Part shown: piece by piece, positions 58,723 to 64,000 of the stretch
How positions within the stretch are numbered: position 1 is the stretch's first letter
How the letters are laid out: each line of letters starts with the position of its first letter
Source of the DNA: Chenopodium formosanum
Taxonomy: Eukaryota > Streptophyta > Magnoliopsida > Caryophyllales > Amaranthaceae
Assembly: GCA_024500155.1 (NCBI GenBank)
Contig: CM044858.1
Location: forward strand, 1,550,001 to 1,614,000
Direction of reading: 5' to 3'
DNA: 64,000 nt
Made by a program: the position numbers and the translations under genes
The notes under the pieces: generated by a model
Databases searched by the model: none
Told to the model about the DNA's origin: nothing
Seen by the model: only the letters and a program-made list of their open reading frames with translations

Positions 58723-61700
58723 CCTTTGGCTTTGCCATTGAGCTTCCAAAGTATCCTATCCCAAATGACTGTGATGAATATCCAGCAGCAATCTCAACTG
58801 CTTTCAGCTCTGGTGTATTATTAGGACCCTGGAACAAGTATATCAAAACAGTTTAAAGACATAAAAACAATTCAATAGGAGGAAAAGAACAACTATAAGA
58901 ACTAAAACAAGTTCCACAAGGATTTGGCCTCTAGTTCAGGTAGTTACCACCAGAGGAGCATCAGCTTGGACGAGGAGGATCCCAGCACTGCCATCGGCAT
59001 CTTGTTGTGTACCAGCCTGAACTACCAAACGAAGAATTTTAATACAAGCAGAAGCCGGACCTGCCTGTGACCTGTTATTAGATGGACCGATTCAATCATC
59101 AATTGAGGAATTGGCCCAAGGGCCAAGGATGTTATTTTCCCAGAAATTCAATGTTATTTTTCTTAACAAGGATCTTAAATCAAGATAGAATATACTCCAA
59201 AAAAATCATCAATGGGGTGGGCAAGAATAAGCAACATCTAGAAACTCCAACACAGCAACTACGGGGTGGGATATGCTTTGGCACTCAAACTTGCAGTCAT
59301 AACAATCAAAGGGTGGACCAACTTAAAAAGATTACTTTCACAAGCAACTTTTACTGCTTCCCAACAGAAAGTTGTCTAAATTGCTAGCATAAGCCAATTA
59401 TTAGGAATAAAGCAGACTAAAATAGCACACACAGGAACATCTGGTCTACAAGGAGAACGGCTAGCCAACAATAGTAGTGACATTATTGAAAACAACAATA
59501 AAGAAAGAATGAAAGAAAAAGAGCCAACATTTGACCTCTTGAATAAGATATATTATTAACCACACATTACATTCGGCGTGAAAGAAGCTGCAAGTCTTCT
59601 AGAGAACATACTAAAAAATAACTGCTACATGCTAGCTCATCAATAATCAAGCTATGGACAAAAAAAGGTCAAGATATAGTACAATGACAATGATGTGCAA
59701 CATTCCCTTGCGGCAAAAGCTCTCATCAAATACTCTCCTGCTCCAGTAGTGCAACAACCTACAGGAAATGGAGCTCCAAAGTGTCCTTTTGAGGATGCCC
59801 AACAACCAGAGCCATACATGCCTGCTAATCCTACTCGTCCACTCACCTATAAAGAGAAAATTCCTCAATATCACTTTAATTAAAATATTATTATGTACTA
59901 TTTATGAAGAAAAAGCAGTAGAAAAGGTAAGCTAAATTGATATTTTACCACTAATAATAAGCAACTAAAAAAAAAAAAAGAATACTAACACTGAATATAT
60001 AAGACATATGGAAAATCCAGCTTTTTAGGAGTAGCATCAATAAGACAATAAATGAGTTTTCCTTTTCATATGTACTTCTGATTTACAAATAAATACTGTA
60101 ATAGATCAACCTAAGGAGGGGTAGTATAGGTATTCTAGTAATATTAGCTCACTAGGTTAATAGTCCTTAGTATAAATAGAGAGGGAAGGGAAGGAAATAG
60201 ATAGGCAGATATTTGGTGAGAACCTTTTGGAGAGTTATGGCCTAAGGCCATTAATGGAGAGTTGTGAGCTAAACTCACATCGAAGATTGATAGCCTTAAG
60301 CCCTTAAGCTATTAAATTATCGTTTGTAACCATTCCACCATTATCAATCAATTTAAAGCTTTCACCTTTACTAATTTGCTAGTTAAAATCAGAAATTCGT
60401 GCTGTTATATTGATTTCTACTGGGTGACCGAACTCAGTCCTTTACAAATACACACAAACAACAAAACACAGACAGACACATTAATCAATCTCCTCCTTTC
60501 ATAACATGGGACACTTACACTTCTTGAGGCTGAATTAAAAAATTCAATGCACAAGAGGAAAATCTGGGAGATTCTGCATTGTATCCTGAATTTAACCTAA
60601 GACAAACAGAAGCACATAAAATAATACACAAGTCCAACCTACACAAGAATGTTGGCATGGGAATGCTGGTACCCAATATTGTGTTCATCAGTTAAAGATC
60701 AAATTACAAAGTTACAGACCACGCCATACATTTATAGCTTGATTGTAGCCTCGTAAGAAGAACCCACATCTCAAGGACTCGGTTCATTATGGAGTTGACA
60801 AGGATGGAAAAAATCTTACGCCAAGTGTAATTTATTAATGCTTCACTGTGACACCCATCAAAAGGTCAGAATCTGGCAGAAACTAGCAGCTTGACATTTC
60901 AGCTCTATCCTGTCAGTTTTATTGAACTTTCCCAACTCTCTCTTTTAGTGTAATTCTTTGATGTAGGAATAATAGTTTCTGCAATTGATACTCTAAATTG
61001 TTATACTCATTCACAGCACACCAGAAAAGTGAGAGGTGAAACAAGTAGATCCACACTCAGTATATAGAGCAGCAAACACTAAATGAAGAATAATTCAATT
61101 GAATTAGCTACTTTATCATATATATTTGTTTCTCCTGTGCAGGAATTTAAGTGGGATCAGGGATGGGATTGAGTAGAACTGAAAAAAGAACCAGCTTAAC
61201 TGAAGATGGATTGGACGACCAAAAGAAGCAACTTCAAATTCAGTACCTTCATTGCAATACCACCACTGGAGGCTCCAGAGGCAACGTGTCCAGCACGGTC
61301 AATACATATGACTCCAATGGTGTCCATGATGCAGTCTTCTTCTATTGCCCACAATGTAGAGGACTCAACATCCTCAATTCCTACAAAGGCATCACAGGTA
61401 TAAGCTTCCACATCTAGGGCACAAATTAGTACTGTTTGTAGAGAAGACTTACCATATAATAACTCTTTTTTCTGAGATCTACTGCTAGGAAGTATTGCTC
61501 CTATATGTGTCTTGGCAGCATCAAGCATTGCTTTATACTTGCACCATTGTAATCTGGTTCTTTCAGTCACTAACCACTGTATCCATAAGATGAAAAGTCA
61601 CGCTATACACATTTAGAACCAGAGAGAATTTCCACCCTTTCGGAATAGAAACTATTTTTAGGTGGTAGAGGGAAGAACCTTTTCAGCCTCTGTTACTGTT

Positions 61701-63944
61701 TCAGCACAGATAATGCTCTTTGATTTCGCCCACTTATGAGCACCTTCACCAACTAAGAAGCTGCAAAGACCAAATAATATACAACTCAAAAACAATTCAA
61801 ATGAGATTAGCCCTTAGTGCTCATCATAATATACAATGTAAAAGACCAGAGACACTTCTACACACTAAAAGCATAAGGGAGACTATTTTTTTTCTTTCTA
61901 ATTTTGCTTAATGGGTAGGTCTTCACCAATTCCTTTTTCGGTTTTTCCATACAGAAGGAACCCCTTCATATCAAGCCCTTAATGAAATTCTCTCTGTTTC
62001 TTCTCTTAAAGACCTTTGAAGCCTTGATGATGGAGTTTGTGGACAAAGACAGCCAATAGATATATAATGTGTAAGAATCTTTCAGACAGAGGATATAACT
62101 AGGAGCTACATATACAAGTCAAAATAGAGGATGACTTCCTAGCAGTGAACTACCCTATAGTGACCCCATATTCCATACTATCTATTCGAACCATAGATGA
62201 TACCTAATACAAATGGTCCCGATTAATTAATATTGAAGGCTTAAGTCATGCTCTAGAAATCATATGGCCTGCTTATAAACTTCCATACTCGACTGGAGAG
62301 TACAACTTTTGTAATAAAAGAAGACAAGAGTAGAAAATAATTACGTTGGTGGCATTCGGCCAAGCAATGAAGGTCCCATCTTTTGTTCCTTGATTAAGCA
62401 AGCAGCAACTTGGATGGGATTTCGAACACCTGATCTACAAAAAATGAAATGGATGAAAAAAATAAGAATCAGGAATTAAAATGAATAAAAAATTGGACAA
62501 CCTGAAAATGCTGAAATCAGCATTTAGATACCTGGAACTGCTCCAACAGCAGCAAATGCCCCAGATTCACCATCCATGATGCTAGCATCACATTCAACAT
62601 GGCCATCCTCTGTCAAATTTGAGCCACGGCCAGCATTTGTGCTGGGATCATCCTTTAGAAAAGAAAATTACGTAAATATTGGAAATAAAATGGAATACCT
62701 GATGAATCTATGTTTCTCCCATCTAGAAGGAATGACTCAATGAATATATTAGCATTAACATCAGGAACAAAAATAATTTCTCATATGTTTTTCCCATAAG
62801 TTCAAACAACTTCATTAAGTAGACAATCATGTTGAAAATGGGATATCTACCATAACAAAAAGTTGGGTTTAAGGATAAAGGATTTTGAGATAAATCAAAG
62901 TGTTATCAATCTTAACAATGGCATAAAGATGGTGAATGAAGGATCTTAATATAATAAGCCTATTGTTTCCAGTAAAAACAAAGTAATTGACAAAGGATCT
63001 TAATATAATAATTAATAAGCCCATTGTTTCCATGAAAAACAAAGTAATTGACAATCCAATGGATGATCACGAGAAAGCATAGCTTAGAGTGCATTCTATT
63101 TACCCGATCTTCACTCATGTGAACTTATTACTACATATAATTAAAAATTATACTCTATACTTGGCAACCCTTATCTGAATTTATTGACCCTTATTTGAAC
63201 GTATTAGTTCTAAAATAAGTGAAATTAAGGTGATCATAAAAGGGCCTGAATGGATTATAACTAGTACTCAATAGTCATTAGATAGTCCCTCCATTAAATA
63301 GAACATTTGGTAAAGGATGCATAGCTACACACTAGAAGAAAACCTCAAACTATTTGTGAAACCGCAGAAATAAGCAAGATTACCTCCAAAACTCGAATCG
63401 CTGCTTCAACTGCATCAACACATTCACCAGAATCCTAAGTCAAATTTGAGAAAGAAGAATTAGTTCCAATGGCACTAGCATAGAAATTATTCTGTATTTC
63501 ACAAGAATCCATTTTTAATAACCCTTTATCCAATAAAAGTAAACCCTTGTTCCATAAATAAAAAATCCCAAATCAAACCAATCATACACTGGCAGATAGT
63601 ACAAAGTGTAAGAATTGAACAAGTCACACGATATCATATGCAATTTTCCCCCTTTTTTTGGGGAATTAAATCAATTTAAATAAGTTCTCAAATGAAAAAT
63701 CATCTCAACAATTATCTAAAGAATTCCAAGTTGATCGAAAAAGCTAAGCAGAAAGAAGCAACGAATTGAATGATGTAAAAAAGGAGAGAGAAAGAGGAAG
63801 ATGTAAAACCATGCGAAGAATGGAAGCAGCAGCAAGGCAAGCTCGATTCATGGCGGATCTGAGAGGCTTCTCGTTGGAAGGAGCATGGAATCCGGCGCCG
63901 ACATGAACTGCCACGAAAAATGGGGGACTTCCTTCTTCCGCCAT
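52290..63944 (-). CDS. Threonine aspartase (taspase 1-like Ntn hydrolase)
   Basis: Type 2 asparaginase-family protease that self-cleaves to expose a catalytic threonine. Eleven minus-strand exons: 63944-63810, 63434-63384, 62652-62532, 62429-62345, 61760-61679, 61576-61453, 61380-61247, 59846-59689, 59071-58948, 58828-58724 and 52376-52290 (TGA). All phases close, giving 401 residues, near the plant family length. The start MAEEGSPPFFVAVHVGAGFH gives the first asparaginase strand. DDPSTNAGRGSNL and DASIMDGES follow. The predicted self-cleavage site is D219|T220 in CIMDTIGVICID, and SGASSGGIAMK and GRVG...GSGCW form the active-site surroundings. CTTGAGEYLMR is the C-terminal oxyanion region. 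The last exon (VSILRNKK, then GIDHFEAKI) lies across a 6.35-kb intron filled by satellite array C. It was found by phase and family continuity, so transcript support is desirable. Confidence 0.88.
52690..57610. repeat. Satellite array C (about 321-bp monomers, diverged subfamily)
   Basis: About 15-16 head-to-tail copies inside the last taspase intron. Landmarks CATATATGATCATTAAATG recur near 53046, 53739, 54060, 54383, 54703, 55026, 55344, 55665, 55987, 56309, 56629, 56951 and 57273, in steps of 318-323 bp. Compared with A and B, the family reads GTCCTAGGTAGACTTGAG instead of GTCCGTGGTAGGCTTGAG and GGTAAATTGACCG instead of GGTAAAATGACCG. Around 53240-53340 there is an internal duplication of about 75 bp. 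The edge copies (about 52690-52960 and 57420-57610) are strongly decayed. Orientation is the same as A and B. Confidence 0.92.
57656..57830. repeat. Minisatellite with about 43-bp unit
   Basis: Right of array C. The phrase TATAATGATGTCAT followed by AAGTACATTGAAGTGATGTG and RCTTGAC recurs near 57657, 57700 and 57762, with shorter copies at 57743 and 57805. The core ATGATRTCAT is palindromic. Not related to the 321-bp monomer. Confidence 0.7.
58280..58381 (+). pseudogene. 18S rRNA gene fragment (102 bp)
   Basis: The segment starting CTGCTACTCGGATAACC and continuing TAGTAATTCTAGAGCTAAT, then GTGCAACAAACC, GACTTCTGGAAGGGATGCAT, TTAGATAAAAGGT and GGGCTCT is the highly conserved 5' domain of nuclear 18S rRNA. 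It differs from the functional consensus at several sites (for example CCTTAG for CCGTAG, ATATG for ATACG, TTAATTAG for TTTATTAG), so it is a decayed fragment and not a working gene. It lies in the taspase last intron, antisense to that gene. The flanking sequence is not rDNA. Confidence 0.92.
58687..58719. repeat. Poly(A) tract of about 33 beside a taspase splice donor
   Basis: On the taspase strand the exon 10 donor GTAC is followed immediately by a poly(T) run. It may be a microsatellite or a retroposon tail; no target duplication was found. Confidence 0.7.
60097..60446 (+). mobile_element. Solo LTR, 350 bp
   Basis: Starts TGTAATAG and ends CTTTACA, giving the usual TG...CA with a five-base inverted end (TGTAA/TTACA). 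A perfect 5-bp duplication, AATAC, flanks it at 60092-60096 and 60447-60451. A TATA box (TATAAATAGAGAGG) sits about 75 bp in, followed by GGAGAGTTATGG and GGAGAGTTGTGAG words, as in the U3/R part of plant LTRs. No internal retrotransposon sequence remains, so it is a solo LTR left by LTR-LTR recombination. It lies in the taspase intron between exons 7 and 8, antisense to the gene. Superfamily not determined. Confidence 0.88.
62653..63383 (-). other. Taspase intron 2, no further content recognised
   Basis: AT-rich intron between taspase exons 2 and 3. An 18-base phrase, AAGGATCTTAATATAATA, occurs twice (about 62939 and 62994), each time followed by AAGCC.ATTGTTTCCA; this looks like a local duplication of about 55 bp. 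Nothing else was recognised. Confidence 0.5.
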
Positions 63945-64000
63945 ACTTGCTTTTTGCTCACTACACTACAGTTTCAGCGCGAGGCTTTTGCACTCCTTTC

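Noticed and set aside
58663..58723. Read-through of taspase exon 10 into the poly(T) tract as the natural C terminus
   Set aside because: It would end the protein in a poly-Phe run. A proper donor follows exon 10, and the family-like last exon with matching phase exists at 52376-52290.
59082..59387. 101-codon plus-strand frame
   Set aside because: Located in the taspase intron between exons 8 and 9, antisense, with random composition.

Overview
This is nuclear DNA of a flowering plant. Genes carry many GT-AG introns, intergenic DNA is AT-rich, and the products include chloroplast and mitochondrial proteins typical of plants. The 62-kDa-type mitochondrial NAD-malic enzyme, the neomenthol-dehydrogenase-like SDR pair and the repeat style suggest a core eudicot, perhaps Caryophyllales; that placement is a guess.

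Eleven genes could be rebuilt by joining exons on splice phase and family homology. From left to right they are: the 3' end of a chloroplast SRP receptor cpFtsY gene (+); a hotdog acyl-CoA thioesterase (-); a small C2-domain protein (+); digalactosyldiacylglycerol synthase DGD2 (-); a one-pass membrane protein of the DUF7642/bacterial-PH-like type (+); an RmlD/MAT2B-like NAD(P)-binding protein (+); a complex I B15/NDUFB4-like subunit (+); the 19-coding-exon mitochondrial NAD-malic enzyme (+); two tandem short-chain dehydrogenase/reductases (+); and a threonine aspartase (taspase) (-). The taspase last exon lies 6.3 kb beyond the preceding one. The genes are unrelated housekeeping and metabolic genes, not a pathway cluster; the only local family is the SDR tandem pair.

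The unusual feature is a tandem repeat family of about 321-324 bp per monomer in three separate arrays among single-copy genes: A (3501-6762, between divergent genes), B (42976-47196, upstream of SDR1) and C (about 52690-57610, inside the last intron of the taspase gene). A and B start at the same phase and share a largely collinear order of variant monomers, so they look like copies of one multi-monomer block. A GGGTC-rich module abuts the left end of A but the right end of B. The SDR2 upstream region provides an apparent empty site for array B. Array C is a diverged subfamily with mosaic order and decayed edges. I do not recognise this family.

Other mobile DNA: a 5'-truncated RTE-type LINE with an open reverse transcriptase frame, antisense in a malic enzyme intron; a 350-bp solo LTR with 5-bp target duplication in a taspase intron; three Stowaway-like MITEs around array B; two Harbinger-like MITEs; a 125-bp foldback MITE in an SDR1 intron, with SDR2 as the empty site; a poly(T)-bearing retroposed scrap; and a 102-bp 18S rDNA fragment in the taspase last intron. 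No tRNA gene, CRISPR array or organelle insertion was recognised.
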